A DNA stretch of 64,000 bases. It comes from Acetobacter sacchari (GTDB lineage Bacteria; Pseudomonadota; Alphaproteobacteria; Acetobacterales; Acetobacteraceae). Numbering within the stretch: position 1 is the stretch's first letter; each line of letters begins with the position of its first letter. The stretch spans positions 62,001 to 126,000 of the forward strand of contig NZ_JAFVMF010000003.1 of NCBI RefSeq assembly GCF_017377715.1. Reading direction: 5' to 3'. The position numbers and the translations under genes are program-made. The notes under the pieces were generated by a model. That model worked only from the letters and a program-made list of their open reading frames with translations. It made no database searches and was not told where the DNA came from. This document shows, in pieces, positions 27,055 through 36,864 of the stretch.

Positions 27055-30045
27055 ATGACGATGACGCAGGATGGTCGCGAACATGTTGTGGACTCGGGAC
27101 TGTTCGACGCGGCGTGGTATCAGGCGCGCTTGCCGAACGCTGGCCGTGACATAGCGGATCCGCTTGATCATTTCATGACCGTCGGGGTTCGTGAGGGCCT
27201 GCCGCCGGGACCGTTGTTCGACCCGTCGCGTTACTTCGCCCGCTCCTGGCATCTTGAAGCGGGGGTGGACAACGCGCTTTTGCATTATCTTCTCGCCGGT
27301 CGAGCTGCGGGCGTGGTCGGAGAGGGTGTTTGCGATACGGCGCTGCGCGGAGGGGACGGCCCGGTAGAGCCGACGTTGCTGACGGGGCCGCCGTCGCAAC
27401 CACGCAGTCTCGCCATCGCAATTCATGTCAGCCGACCAGAGGTGTTTCAGGTGATCTGCCAGCGTCTGGCGACGTTGCCGTGTCACTATACGCTGCTGAT
27501 CCTGACGGACAGTGTGGAACTGCGCAGCGTTTGCGAAGCCATTGCCGAGAGCGCAGGGATCAGGGAGCCTGCGATCGTTCGCCCGGCTCCCGTGCGGGGA
27601 TACAATATCGCCTCGGTATTCAGTGTGTTTCGCAATGCGTTGCGTCATCATGAATTCGCGCTGTTCCTTCATACGGAAGTCGGGGCGGATGGTCGTCCGG
27701 TCTTTGGCGAATTGCGTCAGAACCTCCTGCCTCACCCGGACGCGTTCGGGGGCCTTTTCTCCCGCCTTGTCGATGACGCCGCGCTCGGTTTGCTGCAACC
27801 GACGCCTGCGTCCGCAACGCCGTACTGGGCGTTTGGCTGGGTTGGGCAGGAGGCGCAGGCGCGCGCAGCGCTCCGGCGACTCAAACCTGACGCGCAATGT
27901 CCCGAAGGCTATTTCGACTATCCGGCGGGCGGCATGTTCTGGGCCCGAACGCGTGCTTTGGCGCCGTTTCTCGACATGGCGTGGACTGACGCTGATTTTC
28001 GTGTTGCGGCCAGAGGCGGCGTTGCTGACGCGGCGGCGCTTTTTGAGCGCGCTATCGGCGTGATTGTGCGCGGCGAAGGATTCCGTTGCGACGAATATGA
28101 CGCGCAGGCTGGGCTGATCCGCGTCGGATGGGGGCGGCGTAATTTTGATCGCTATGAAGCGTTTTCATCGGCTCGATTGAAAATCGCGGTCGAGGAGGCG
28201 CGCGTCGTCTCGTTCGATATCTTCGACACGTTGCTTCAGCGGATCGCGCTGACGCCTGACGCGGTGCAACGATATGCTGGCTGGCTGGTTGAGCGGGCGT
28301 ATCCGGAAATTCAGAATTTTGTCGACCGCCGAAAAAGCGCCGAGGATACGGCGCGCGCTGCGCTGGACTGGACCGACGACGTCGGGCTTGACGAGATCTA
28401 CTCCAGATTGGAGGAGGCGACCGGCTGGAGCGCTGAGAGCCTGGCTTTCGCCCGTAGCAGGGAAGAGGAGCTCGACGCCCGCCAGTTGCAACCTCGCCCC
28501 GGCATGCTCGAAGTTTTGCGTCACGCCCGCCAGCGGGGGAGTCGCGTGATTCTGGTCAGCGACACCTATCTGCGCCGGACGGAACTGGACCCGATCCTCG
28601 CCCGGACGGGCGTTCTTGCTCTGGTCGATGAAATCTATCTGTCTTCCGAGCGTTTCGCACGTAAGGACAGGGGCGATATGTGGGACCTTGTCGTTTCCGC
28701 TGAAGGCGCCGACGGATTGCTGCATGTCGGAGATAACGAACGGTCCGATCTGTTCAATCCAGCGCAACGCGGCGTGAAGACCATTCATGTCCCGTCGGCG
28801 CTTTCCTTGCTGCGCGTAAACCCTGTGGAAGCGGATATTTTCGCTGCAGCGCGCAAGGAATATGTGAGCGATGAGGGCGTAAGGATCGATCGGTCGGACG
28901 AAGCGTTGGCGGCGGAGATTCTGCTTGGCCCCTTCGTGGCGGAGACTTTCGGTTCTCCTTTCCCATCCCCGCAGCGTGGCGGGGTCGCACGCACTTTGAC
29001 GCTATCGTCGGCTTCTGAAATGGGAAAGGTGCTATTCGGTCCGTTGTTGTTGTGTTTCATGAGCAAGCTGGCGCAGCACCCGGCGACCGCGCGGGTCGAG
29101 AAAATATTCTTTCTCGCGCGCGAAGGATATTTCCTTCTGAAACTCTATCAGGAAGTGCGTGCGCGCTGGCTTCCCGGCCTGCCAGAGGGCGTTTATTTTT
29201 GTTGTTCGCGACGGGTCGCCAACAGCGCGTCCCTGAGCCGCAACGGCGATCCGCTCGGTCTTGTGAAGATCGGTGAGGGATTTCGCGGCACGATGGCCGG
29301 GATGCTCGACGCTCGTCTGGGATATACGGTTAGTCCCGATAGCCCTCTGCGCGCCATGCGGATCGTGACGCCAGACGAATTCGACAAGGCGCGCTCGATC
29401 ATCACTTTGCTGCGCAGCGACATTCTCGCGCAGACACGGAAAAACGCTGCTCGATTACATGTATATTGCGAGTCTTTAGGCATTCGTACGGATGGTTCTG
29501 CGCTGTACGGAATGGTCGACGTCGGATACAGCGCCACCATTCAACGACGCGTGCAAGAGACGACCGGCGCGCGTTTCGCGGGGTTGTACATGGCGACCGG
29601 GCAATTGGCCGCCAGCGTCGAGGAAACGGGAGGCCTCGCATTCGGCCTGCTCGCTGAAGGGGCGGCCGGGGACAGGTTCCAGCGCGTGTGCGGATTGATG
29701 ATCGAGGCGTTTTTGACGGCGCCGCACGGCCAGACAATGGGCTATGACGATTCCATCCCGCCGCGACCGGTTTTTGGCGCTGGCGGCGTGTCTCAGAAAA
29801 ACTTTTCTGTTTTGGAGGAAATTTTTTCAGGCGCTCTCGATTACTGTCGGACCGTTGCCGAAGCTTACGGGGCGGAAGTATTCGGGGTGTTGGCGCAGGG
29901 AGAGCGCGCAGCGACGACTATGCTTGGCGCGTTGGCTTCGGGGCGTCTCGTAATCGCGCCGAAACTGACGGAGGCCCTCGCAGTTGACGACCAGTTCTGT
30001 GGGCGCGGGGAAATACATATTTTCAAGCATATGACGGACGCCTGA
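27055..30045 (+). CDS. Large RgpF/HAD multidomain protein for surface glycan synthesis
   Basis: A 996-residue protein. The first 90 residues carry the repeat seen on polysaccharide enzymes (FDAAWYQARLP, DPLDHFMTVGVREG, FDPSRYFARSW). Residues about 115-330 resemble a rhamnan-synthesis RgpF domain. A HAD-like domain starts with VVSFDIFDTLLQR (about 385) and continues with VILVSDTYLRR and LLHVGDNERSDLFNP. The remaining 350 residues are a further domain found with this HAD type. I see no membrane helix. It probably builds or modifies a rhamnose-containing capsule or O-antigen, matching the two glycosyltransferases at 31-33.5 kb. An AGAAGG precedes the ATG. Confidence 0.78.
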   Translation: MTMTQDGREHVVDSGLFDAAWYQARLPNAGRDIADPLDHFMTVGVREGLPPGPLFDPSRYFARSWHLEAGVDNALLHYLLAGRAAGVVGEGVCDTALRGGDGPVEPTLLTGPPSQPRSLAIAIHVSRPEVFQVICQRLATLPCHYTLLILTDSVELRSVCEAIAESAGIREPAIVRPAPVRGYNIASVFSVFRNALRHHEFALFLHTEVGADGRPVFGELRQNLLPHPDAFGGLFSRLVDDAALGLLQPTPASATPYWAFGWVGQEAQARAALRRLKPDAQCPEGYFDYPAGGMFWARTRALAPFLDMAWTDADFRVAARGGVADAAALFERAIGVIVRGEGFRCDEYDAQAGLIRVGWGRRNFDRYEAFSSARLKIAVEEARVVSFDIFDTLLQRIALTPDAVQRYAGWLVERAYPEIQNFVDRRKSAEDTARAALDWTDDVGLDEIYSRLEEATGWSAESLAFARSREEELDARQLQPRPGMLEVLRHARQRGSRVILVSDTYLRRTELDPILARTGVLALVDEIYLSSERFARKDRGDMWDLVVSAEGADGLLHVGDNERSDLFNPAQRGVKTIHVPSALSLLRVNPVEADIFAAARKEYVSDEGVRIDRSDEALAAEILLGPFVAETFGSPFPSPQRGGVARTLTLSSASEMGKVLFGPLLLCFMSKLAQHPATARVEKIFFLAREGYFLLKLYQEVRARWLPGLPEGVYFCCSRRVANSASLSRNGDPLGLVKIGEGFRGTMAGMLDARLGYTVSPDSPLRAMRIVTPDEFDKARSIITLLRSDILAQTRKNAARLHVYCESLGIRTDGSALYGMVDVGYSATIQRRVQETTGARFAGLYMATGQLAASVEETGGLAFGLLAEGAAGDRFQRVCGLMIEAFLTAPHGQTMGYDDSIPPRPVFGAGGVSQKNFSVLEEIFSGALDYCRTVAEAYGAEVFGVLAQGERAATTMLGALASGRLVIAPKLTEALAVDDQFCGRGEIHIFKHMTDA

Positions 30046-30063
30046 TTGCGGGCTGCAGCGCTT

Positions 30064-30900
30064 TTATTTTGCGCTGGAGAAACCGTCTTCCAGCCATTGG
30101 CTCATAAGCGAATAGGACTGGGCTGCGGCGTGCGCGTCGTAACGGCAAAGACCAGCGGAGGCGGTCGCTTCCGTTTCGGTAAAGCAGTGGACGGCGTGGC
30201 CGATAACCGTGAATTCCCACGGCGCCGGGCTCCGACGCATCTCTTGCGTAAAGGCGCCGAAATCTGGTGACGTTGTCGCGTCGTCCGCTCCGTTCATCAC
30301 GAGCACGCGCGCGCGGATTTGTTTCGCCAAATCCGGGTCGTCTGTCGTCAGGTTGCCATGGAAAGACACGACGGACGATATATCGGCGCCACTGCGCGCG
30401 AGGTCCAGAACGGCGGCGCCGCCGAAGCAGAAGCCGATCGCGGCCATCCGGGTCAGATCTATCGGCGCGCTGTCGGCGTAACTGCGTAGTTGCTCCAGCG
30501 CGAAGTTGACGCGCCGCCGCATCACGCCACGGTTCGACAGGAGCGGCTTCGTCGCCGCGCGCGCCTCGTCAGAGTTGCGGGGACGAATGGTCTCCCCGTA
30601 CATATCGGTCAGAAGAATGACGTAACGCTTGCCTGCGATATCTTCCGCCTTACGGATCGCTGCGTCGTTGACGCCGAACCACGCCGGGACCATGAGCACG
30701 CCCGGCCTTTTTGCTGTGATCGCGTCGTCATAGACCAGCACGCTTCTGAAGCGGGCGTTTTCAAAAGTCCATGTGACGGGTTTTGCGACCATACGAGCAT
30801 CAGCGGCGCCGCTCCACCATGGTACGGTCAACACGCAGAGCGCCGCAAGACTCTTTAGAAGAACGCACGCTGTCGGGCAGGAACGCAAAGAATCGAGCAT
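30064..30900 (-). CDS. Exported dienelactone hydrolase family protein
   Basis: A 278-residue alpha/beta hydrolase with an N-terminal signal (VLLKSLAALCVLTVPWWSGAADA). The nucleophile Cys is in IGFCFGGAA, the Asp in VLMNGADDATTSPD and the His in GHAVHCFTE, completing the Cys-Asp-His triad of the dienelactone hydrolase family. It would act in the periplasm on an ester or lactone of unknown identity. It ends 18 bases from the convergent RgpF gene and is not otherwise linked to the glycan genes. Confidence 0.87.
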   Translation of the reverse strand: MLDSLRSCPTACVLLKSLAALCVLTVPWWSGAADARMVAKPVTWTFENARFRSVLVYDDAITAKRPGVLMVPAWFGVNDAAIRKAEDIAGKRYVILLTDMYGETIRPRNSDEARAATKPLLSNRGVMRRRVNFALEQLRSYADSAPIDLTRMAAIGFCFGGAAVLDLARSGADISSVVSFHGNLTTDDPDLAKQIRARVLVMNGADDATTSPDFGAFTQEMRRSPAPWEFTVIGHAVHCFTETEATASAGLCRYDAHAAAQSYSLMSQWLEDGFSSAK

Positions 30901-31124
30901 CTACGCCCTCCATCCAATGCAACGCTGTTGGTCAGACCATGCCGTATCGCCAGTGTTGCGTTTGTCGAGCCTATGGTCGCCTTCAGATGGCGGGACGTCA
31001 ACGCGCTACGTCGCGGAGTGGAGATGGCGATAACGAGAAATGGAGGGCGCTCGCCAAGGTGAGCATATAAAAAATCGCACTGAACACGTGAGAGGGGAGC
31101 GAAACAAGGAATGTCTTCTCCGTT

Positions 31125-32315
31125 CTATATGTTGACGCCAATCTTCCCTTGGTTTTGCGTTGTAATCTCACGATGAGACGCCTCTGAAGCGGCGGCGCCG
31201 GAAACTATTGATCCGGATACGGGCAGGCCGTGTGCCGCCAGATCGACCAGAAGCTGTTCCGCCATAGCGCGCCAGGCCGTATCATTCTCTGTGGAGAGTG
31301 GAACCGGAGGCCTCGGCTGAGCCTTGATCATGCGGATCAGCGCCGCGCGGAGCGACGACGCGTTCGGGTCGCAGAGCGCGGCCTGCGGCTGGTTACGAAA
31401 CTGCTCTGTCAACCCGCCTACATTCGTCGCGACGATCCATCGTCCGGCGGCGAGGCCGATTGCGCCTACGCCACTTTGGCTGGCCTCGGTGTAAGGCAAG
31501 ACAATCACGTCGGCCCATTCGACCAGTGATCCGATTTCTTCTTCCGGAACCCAACGGTTTTCAACCGTAACCTGCGGTACCGACGACAGCGTCCGCAACG
31601 GTTCAGAGTCCGGCCCTTTGCCAACGATGCGACATTCAAATGAAAGTTCGGGCGGAAAATCGGCCAGCGCCTCGGCTAGCATCCCGAATCCCTTGTATGG
31701 GAGCAGGCGCCCAAACATCAGTAGCCGCAAAGGTCCAGGTTCGCGGAGGCGGGCCGAGTCTGGCGGAGGCACGTCATAGTTGAACGGGGGGTGCGACGCG
31801 ACGATGATATCTTTCATTCTGGTCGTCGGCTGCTCTCGCAATTGCGCGGCGACATGCCTGGTCAGTGCGACGATGACGTCCGCCCGACGCAGGAGCGCGC
31901 GTTGCAATGTCATTTGCAGTGGAAATCCGTCTCCCGGATGCGTCACCGCGTCATGCACGATCACGGCGAACGGCACGCGCAGGCGCTGCAGGATGAGAGC
32001 CATCAGCAGATCCAGTGGCCCGACCATTGCACAGATCGCGAAATCCGGCCGCCATGAGGACAACCTCCGCCGCAGTCCCAAAAGCATGACTGGAGCGGTC
32101 AGGAGCCGTCCGGCTAACCCCCAGACGCTGTCATATGTGTCGACGGGACAGAGGGGCAACGTCTGTGCGGCCGGCACAGATAGAATCTCCGCGCGACGTG
32201 AGGGAGAAAAAAGAACCTCCTGCTTCGGCAGGCTATGAAGCGACCGGGCAAGGTCGAGTGCGAAACGAGGCCCGCCGCCTCTTCGGCCCCATTGCCAGAT
32301 GAGCACGCGGCTCAT
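31125..32315 (-). CDS. Glycosyltransferase family 4 protein
   Basis: A 396-residue GT-B fold enzyme that begins MSRVLIWQWGRRGGGPRFALDLAR, with the glycine-rich acceptor-domain start. The C-terminal donor domain contains LLMFGRLLPYKGFGMLAEAL and YTEASQSGVGAIGLAAG, the usual nucleotide-sugar region. Sugar and acceptor are unknown. Its ATG overlaps the stop of the upstream glycosyltransferase by 4 bases, so the pair is coupled. They probably add successive sugars to the same surface glycan. Confidence 0.88.
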   Translation of the reverse strand: MSRVLIWQWGRRGGGPRFALDLARSLHSLPKQEVLFSPSRRAEILSVPAAQTLPLCPVDTYDSVWGLAGRLLTAPVMLLGLRRRLSSWRPDFAICAMVGPLDLLMALILQRLRVPFAVIVHDAVTHPGDGFPLQMTLQRALLRRADVIVALTRHVAAQLREQPTTRMKDIIVASHPPFNYDVPPPDSARLREPGPLRLLMFGRLLPYKGFGMLAEALADFPPELSFECRIVGKGPDSEPLRTLSSVPQVTVENRWVPEEEIGSLVEWADVIVLPYTEASQSGVGAIGLAAGRWIVATNVGGLTEQFRNQPQAALCDPNASSLRAALIRMIKAQPRPPVPLSTENDTAWRAMAEQLLVDLAAHGLPVSGSIVSGAAASEASHREITTQNQGKIGVNI

Positions 32316-33544
32316 GGCGCATGGCCCGGCGGCGCGGCAAGGCGACGCGCCACGTCGAGGAGCGCCGCGCCAGAGAAGCGTTCACGCGCTGCGATCTCGG
32401 CGTTCACTCCCAGCCGCGTTCGTAGCGCCGCGTCGTCAGCAGCGCGCCGCAACGCGCTGACGGCCGAATGGAGGTCAGCTTCGGCCCATTGCGCCTCTGG
32501 CGCCTCGAACACACCGCGCGGATCGCGCGCGGGGATCAGTCTGAAGGCGACCGGCAGGCCGCAATCCGTGTCGATGAATTCAGCGGTGGCGGACCAATCC
32601 GTGGCGATGACGGTGCGCCCGAGCAGCATGGCCTCTGCGGGGACGAGGCCGAAACCCTCGCTGCGGTGCAGGGAGAGCACGATATCGACGCAACGCGTCA
32701 GGGCGTAGGAGTCCGCGATCGGAAGCAGTCGTTCTTCGAAGCGAATGTTTTGCGCGCCGCCAGTAGCCTCGCGCAGCACACGCATATCGGTGGCGTAGTG
32801 ATCGGCGTGCGAGATCTTGAGCACCAGAATCCTGTCGCGGCGGTCTCCGAAAGCTGCGCGAAACGCCCGGATCGCCGCCAGCGGATTTTTTCGTTCAAAA
32901 CTGGAGGCCAGGCTGAACGATACGAGCACGACGACGGCGTCTTCCGGCAGGCCGAACGCGGCGCGGTCGAGGTACGCCGGAAGGATGGGCGCCGCAGCCA
33001 GTGCATGAGGCACGATACGCACACGTCCCGGCGCCAGTGGTTCGATGGCTCTGGCGCTGAACGCCGAAGGCGCCCACACTTCATGCACGCATCCTGCCCC
33101 GGCGCTCCAAAGTGGAGGTAGCGTCGGCAACTCCCAGGCCCAGTAACCGACTATGCGCCGCCCGCGCAGGAAGCGCCGCCCGAGGCGGAGCAGAACGGCA
33201 GGCAGATGCGGGGAGTTCACATGCAGGACCAGGGCTGGTCGTGGAGACTGACCTGAATGACCGCCCTTGGACTGGGCGCGATCCGTTCCTTCCATGAGCC
33301 CGGCGCGCAACGGCGTGGCCGGCACGTTGAACGTTTCCAGAGCCCGCAGCATGATGCGCGCACCCTCGCCCAGCCCGGAGTCCCGGTTGAGTTCGCCGCC
33401 GACGATCACGGAGCCGTCCGATATTGGCGGCGGTAACGTGACCTTGGGGGCCAGCGCGGCGGTCAGCGCGGCGAAGCCGCGGCGTCTCTGTTCGACCGGG
33501 AGACGACGCCAGACGCTGTGCAACGGATGAAACGCCTTGCTCAC
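32312..33544 (-). CDS. Glycosyltransferase family 4 protein
   Basis: A 410-residue GT-B enzyme. The N-terminal half includes VGGELNRDSGLGEGARIM. The C-terminal half carries HRSEGFGLVPAEAMLLGRTVIATDWSA, whose E-x7-E motif is diagnostic of GT4 retaining transferases. It resembles mannosyl- or rhamnosyltransferases, but the donor is unproven. It is the first gene of the two-gene minus-strand unit with 31125-32315 and lies near the RgpF-type protein, suggesting a small polysaccharide locus. Confidence 0.9.
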   Translation of the reverse strand: MSKAFHPLHSVWRRLPVEQRRRGFAALTAALAPKVTLPPPISDGSVIVGGELNRDSGLGEGARIMLRALETFNVPATPLRAGLMEGTDRAQSKGGHSGQSPRPALVLHVNSPHLPAVLLRLGRRFLRGRRIVGYWAWELPTLPPLWSAGAGCVHEVWAPSAFSARAIEPLAPGRVRIVPHALAAAPILPAYLDRAAFGLPEDAVVVLVSFSLASSFERKNPLAAIRAFRAAFGDRRDRILVLKISHADHYATDMRVLREATGGAQNIRFEERLLPIADSYALTRCVDIVLSLHRSEGFGLVPAEAMLLGRTVIATDWSATAEFIDTDCGLPVAFRLIPARDPRGVFEAPEAQWAEADLHSAVSALRRAADDAALRTRLGVNAEIAARERFSGAALLDVARRLAAPPGHAP

Positions 33545-33768
33545 CTTCAGTCCCGGAATAAAGATTTGTCATAAAAAAAGGGCACGGTCCGATCCTAACC
33601 CCGACCCGAGTGTGCGCGAAAGAGCGTGTGCGGTCGAAAGGTGGTCCGAAATGTCGGAGTGGCGGATTAGCCGGGGGGAATGGGGACGCCGCAATAACGT
33701 GCAAAGTTTCGCTCAGATTGCTTTCGCGGGATTGCGAGGACCGCGCCGGAAGGTCAATACTCGGCGGC

Positions 33769-35055
33769 ATGACAGATATTGCGCATCCCGACAGCCCGTC
33801 GCATGGCGACGCGACGAGCCTTTCCGTCCAATCCGGCGTAGCGCAATCGCACGGACATACTGCAGCCGCGGCCCCCGCGCCGGGCTCGACGGACAGTGTG
33901 GCGATGCTGGCCCATATTGTGTCTTACGACACGACCAGCGACCGGTCGGATCTGCCGCTGATCGACTGGATTTCCGGCTGGATGGACGCCCATGGCGTCA
34001 GCTGGTCGCTGAGTCACGATCCGTCGGGCGAGAAAGCCAACCTGCACGCCATTATAGGACCGAGAGAGGCCGGAGGACTGGCGTTCGCCGGGCATGTGGA
34101 CACCGTTCCGGTCACGGGTCAGGAATGGACGGGCGATCCGTTCGTGCTGCGCGAACAGGGCGGTAAACTTATTGGTCGTGGCGCAGCCGACATGAAAGGC
34201 TACGTCGCGTGCATGCTCGCAGCTGTGCCCGATCTTGTGCGCATAAAGCTTGAACGTCCGGTGCATCTGCTCTTCACATTCGATGAGGAAATCAGTTGCG
34301 ACGGCGCGCGCGTCGCAATGCAGGACGCGCTCGAAAACAACCTTCTCCCGTCAGTATGCGTCGTCGGTGAGCCGACCCTGATGACGCCGGTCATCGCGCA
34401 CAAGGGGCGTCTCGCGGCTCGTCTCGTCGCACGCGGCAAGCCAGGCCACTCCTCCCGTCCGGCGGAAGGCGTCAATGCGCTTCACGCGTTGGGAGAGGCG
34501 ATGGCGTGGGTCGCGGCCGAGGCACGGCGCCTCGCGTTGGAGGGGCGAAAGGTCGAAGGCTTCGAACCGCCCAACAGCACCATCCAGATCGGTTTTGCGC
34601 AGGGCGGAACGGCGATCAACATCATCCCCGAACGCGCCGAAGCGCTTCTGGAGTGGCGAAACGTTCCGGGCGACGACTCGCACGCCATGATGGCGCGGAT
34701 GGAGCAGGAGCTTGAGGCGACGACGGGGCGATGGATGCGCGAAGCCGATCCGGAGTGCGGCCTGACGTTCGAGGTGTTGAACGAACTGCCGCCGCTGGCG
34801 CTCGCTGCGGACAATCCGCTGACTACAGCGGTCAAGCTCGCCACAGGCGCAAACGCTGAGGAGTTCGTCTCCTACGGCACTGAAGGCGGCATCTACCAGC
34901 AGGCGGGAATGACCAGCATCGTTTGCGGTCCGGGCAGCATCGAGCAGGCGCATCGTCCAGACGAGTGGATCGCGCGGACGCAGCTTGAACGTTGCGACGC
35001 TTTCATCCGCGATATGGCGCAGCGCGTCTGCACGCGGTCGACCGGGGCGGCATGA
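33769..35055 (+). CDS. argE: Acetylornithine deacetylase-like M20 peptidase
   Basis: A 428-residue M20 family enzyme. Metal-binding motifs are AFAGHVDTVPVTGQEW, IGRGAADMKGY and LLFTFDEEISCDGAR. The dimerisation domain contains ARGKPGHSSRPAEGVNA and a C-terminal His is in GSIEQAHRPDEW. It most resembles ArgE, which removes acetyl from N-acetylornithine for arginine synthesis. About 43 extra low-complexity residues precede the usual start; a GTG at 33898 or ATG at 33904 would give a standard-length protein, so the start is uncertain. Its stop overlaps the ATG of the next hydrolase gene, which hints at acyl-amino-acid catabolism as an alternative role. Confidence 0.85.
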   Translation: MTDIAHPDSPSHGDATSLSVQSGVAQSHGHTAAAAPAPGSTDSVAMLAHIVSYDTTSDRSDLPLIDWISGWMDAHGVSWSLSHDPSGEKANLHAIIGPREAGGLAFAGHVDTVPVTGQEWTGDPFVLREQGGKLIGRGAADMKGYVACMLAAVPDLVRIKLERPVHLLFTFDEEISCDGARVAMQDALENNLLPSVCVVGEPTLMTPVIAHKGRLAARLVARGKPGHSSRPAEGVNALHALGEAMAWVAAEARRLALEGRKVEGFEPPNSTIQIGFAQGGTAINIIPERAEALLEWRNVPGDDSHAMMARMEQELEATTGRWMREADPECGLTFEVLNELPPLALAADNPLTTAVKLATGANAEEFVSYGTEGGIYQQAGMTSIVCGPGSIEQAHRPDEWIARTQLERCDAFIRDMAQRVCTRSTGAA

Positions 35056-36062
35056 CGTCCGCGGGCCGCGAACCGCAACCCGTTCGCGCGCCCGCGCCGC
35101 GCCTGTCGGAGACTCTTCCCCCGACGCCGCCGCGCCTGCCTACATTCACTCTGGAAATTCCCCCCCCGGACCTGTCGCCCTGGGTGGCTGGCAATACGGG
35201 CGTTCCCGGCCTGCATCAGTTCAATTCCGGACGGCCGGGGCCGCATGTCGCGGTCAGCGCGCTGATGCACGGCAACGAATACGCTGGCGCCATCGTGCTG
35301 GCGGAGCTGTTGCGGGAGGGGGTGACGCCTCGGCGGGGTAAACTGTCGCTCGTCTTCCTTAATCTGGCTGCGTTCGCTCGTTTCGATTCTGAACGTCCAA
35401 TCGCCTCGCGCTTCGTCGACGAGGACATGAATCGCCTCTGGCGCCGTGACACCCTTGATCAGCCAGCGTCGTCCAGCGAACGTGACCGTGTTCGCAGCCT
35501 GATCGGATTTTTTGATACGGTCGATATGTTGCTCGATCTGCACTCAATGTTGTGGCCGTCGGATCCCCTTGTGCTGTCCGGGCCGAGCGAAGCGGGATGC
35601 GCGCTTGCACGCGAGATCGGGACACCGCCCCTGATTGTCAGCGACAGCGGGCACGCGGGTGGGCCTCGCTTGATTGACTACGAACGTTTCGTCACCCCCG
35701 CCACGGGCGCGCGGGCCTGTCTGCTTGAGGCTGGGCAGCACTGGGCCGAAGCGACTCTCGCCCTGACGCGCAAGGCGGTCTCACGTTTTCTTGGAGCCTG
35801 CGACGTCCTCGGTTCCGTTGAGGCGACCGGGACGCATCCTCGTGTGGCGGAGGTTACGGAATGCGTCACCGCCAGAACGACGTCGTTGACGTTTCTGCGT
35901 AATTTCCGTGGCGGCGAGATCATTCCCCGTCAGGGTACGGTAATCGCCCTGGACGGCCCGGAAGAAATCCGGACGCCTTATGACGATTGCATGTTGATCA
36001 TGCCGAATCACCGTGCTGCGCGCGGCCATACCGCGGTACGACTGGCGCGGGTAGTCGCATAG
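35052..36062 (+). CDS. Succinylglutamate desuccinylase/aspartoacylase family amidohydrolase
   Basis: A 336-residue M14-type zinc hydrolase from ATG 35052. Zinc ligands are the H-x2-E of ALMHGNEYAGA and the His of LLDLHSMLWP. An Arg-rich active-site segment (DEDMNRLWRRD) and a barrel-like C-terminal domain follow. The family cleaves N-acyl groups from amino acids. Coupling by ATGA overlap to an ArgE-like deacylase suggests the two process the same or related acylated amino acids. No other ast or arg genes are nearby. A hairpin follows 10 bases after the stop. Confidence 0.87.
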   Translation: MTSAGREPQPVRAPAPRLSETLPPTPPRLPTFTLEIPPPDLSPWVAGNTGVPGLHQFNSGRPGPHVAVSALMHGNEYAGAIVLAELLREGVTPRRGKLSLVFLNLAAFARFDSERPIASRFVDEDMNRLWRRDTLDQPASSSERDRVRSLIGFFDTVDMLLDLHSMLWPSDPLVLSGPSEAGCALAREIGTPPLIVSDSGHAGGPRLIDYERFVTPATGARACLLEAGQHWAEATLALTRKAVSRFLGACDVLGSVEATGTHPRVAEVTECVTARTTSLTFLRNFRGGEIIPRQGTVIALDGPEEIRTPYDDCMLIMPNHRAARGHTAVRLARVVA

Positions 36063-36072
36063 TTTGCCCGAT

Positions 36073-36104
36073 TGCCGTCGATTGAGGAGATGCAATCGGC
36101 GGCA
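36073..36104 (+). terminator. Stem-loop after the argE/aspartoacylase pair
   Basis: TGCCGTCGATTG (36073-36084) pairs with CAATCGGCGGCA (36093-36104) with one mismatch and an 8-nt loop. It sits 10 bases after the stop codon but lacks a T-run, so it is either a factor-assisted terminator or an mRNA 3' stabiliser. Confidence 0.55.
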
Positions 36105-36384
36105 GTTTCGGAACGTCTCCGCGGGGTCGCTGGTCCCCTGTTGCTTTGCCGTGTTGCTGATCAACGACCTGTCTGATCGGGCGCTGCTCGCGGATAAGAC
36201 TCAAGAAATTCTTTTTTACGATGGTTGTTCGTCGAAGGGTCAGCGTCACGGAATTGGGGCGGCGCTACTGAAGGGATTTTAGAAAGTTTTTTTTATATTT
36301 TGAGGTTTTATCGGGAGAGCGTTCTCGCGCTGAACCTCAAATTCCCCAAGAGAAATGCGGAGCGTGGCAGTTACGGCGTCTCGT
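36105..36384. other. Intergenic region, no gene seen
   Basis: This stretch lies between convergent transcription units. It contains an AT-rich run around 36280-36310 but no supported frame or RNA. Confidence 0.4.
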
Positions 36385-36837
36385 TCATGGCAAAACGCCA
36401 AATTCCCGCATCGCTGGAACGAAGTTCTCGTTTTCATGTTTGGAATTGGCCAGCTTTATCAGAGCGAAACGCTGAAGCGGCGCCAGCGCCGCCCATTGCG
36501 CCGACGTTGGTGGAGAGACGCCGTCAGTCCCTGCTTGCCGTATGACTGCCTCGGGCATCCGGTCTGGAGCAGTCCATCCTTCGAATGATTCGGAGGGAAG
36601 AAATTTTGCCGGCTCGTCCGTTTTGGCTGCGATGAGGGAGAGCACCAGATCGCGATAGCTTCCCCGCTCCTCTGCGGATTCGGCAGAGAGCGTCGTCAGG
36701 CTCTCGCGGTCTTCGCGAGAAAAGCGGCTCCATTGTCGTAATGACAGCTTCACGCCGCAGAGATCGAGCTTCTGTCGGGCGACCATTGGAATGCACCGGA
36801 GGGATCCGGCGAAGTCGCTCTCGAAATTGAAAATCAT
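36385..36837 (-). CDS. Nitrate reductase-associated (NarM-like) protein
   Basis: A 150-residue soluble protein. Its pattern matches the nitrate reductase-associated family: FNFESDFAGSLRCIPMVARQ, LDLCGVKLSLRQWSRF, SYRDLVLSLIAAKT and APLQRFALIKLANSKHENEN are all characteristic. In cyanobacteria this family (NarM) is needed for nitrate reductase activity. Here it follows an FdhF/YdeP-type molybdopterin oxidoreductase and an FNT channel on the same strand, so it may help mature or partner that oxidoreductase. A 13-nt spacer plus hairpin separates it from the oxidoreductase gene. Confidence 0.82.
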   Translation of the reverse strand: MIFNFESDFAGSLRCIPMVARQKLDLCGVKLSLRQWSRFSREDRESLTTLSAESAEERGSYRDLVLSLIAAKTDEPAKFLPSESFEGWTAPDRMPEAVIRQAGTDGVSPPTSAQWAALAPLQRFALIKLANSKHENENFVPAMREFGVLP

Positions 36838-36864
36838 ATCTATGACTCAGTTCTTTCGCCCAAC

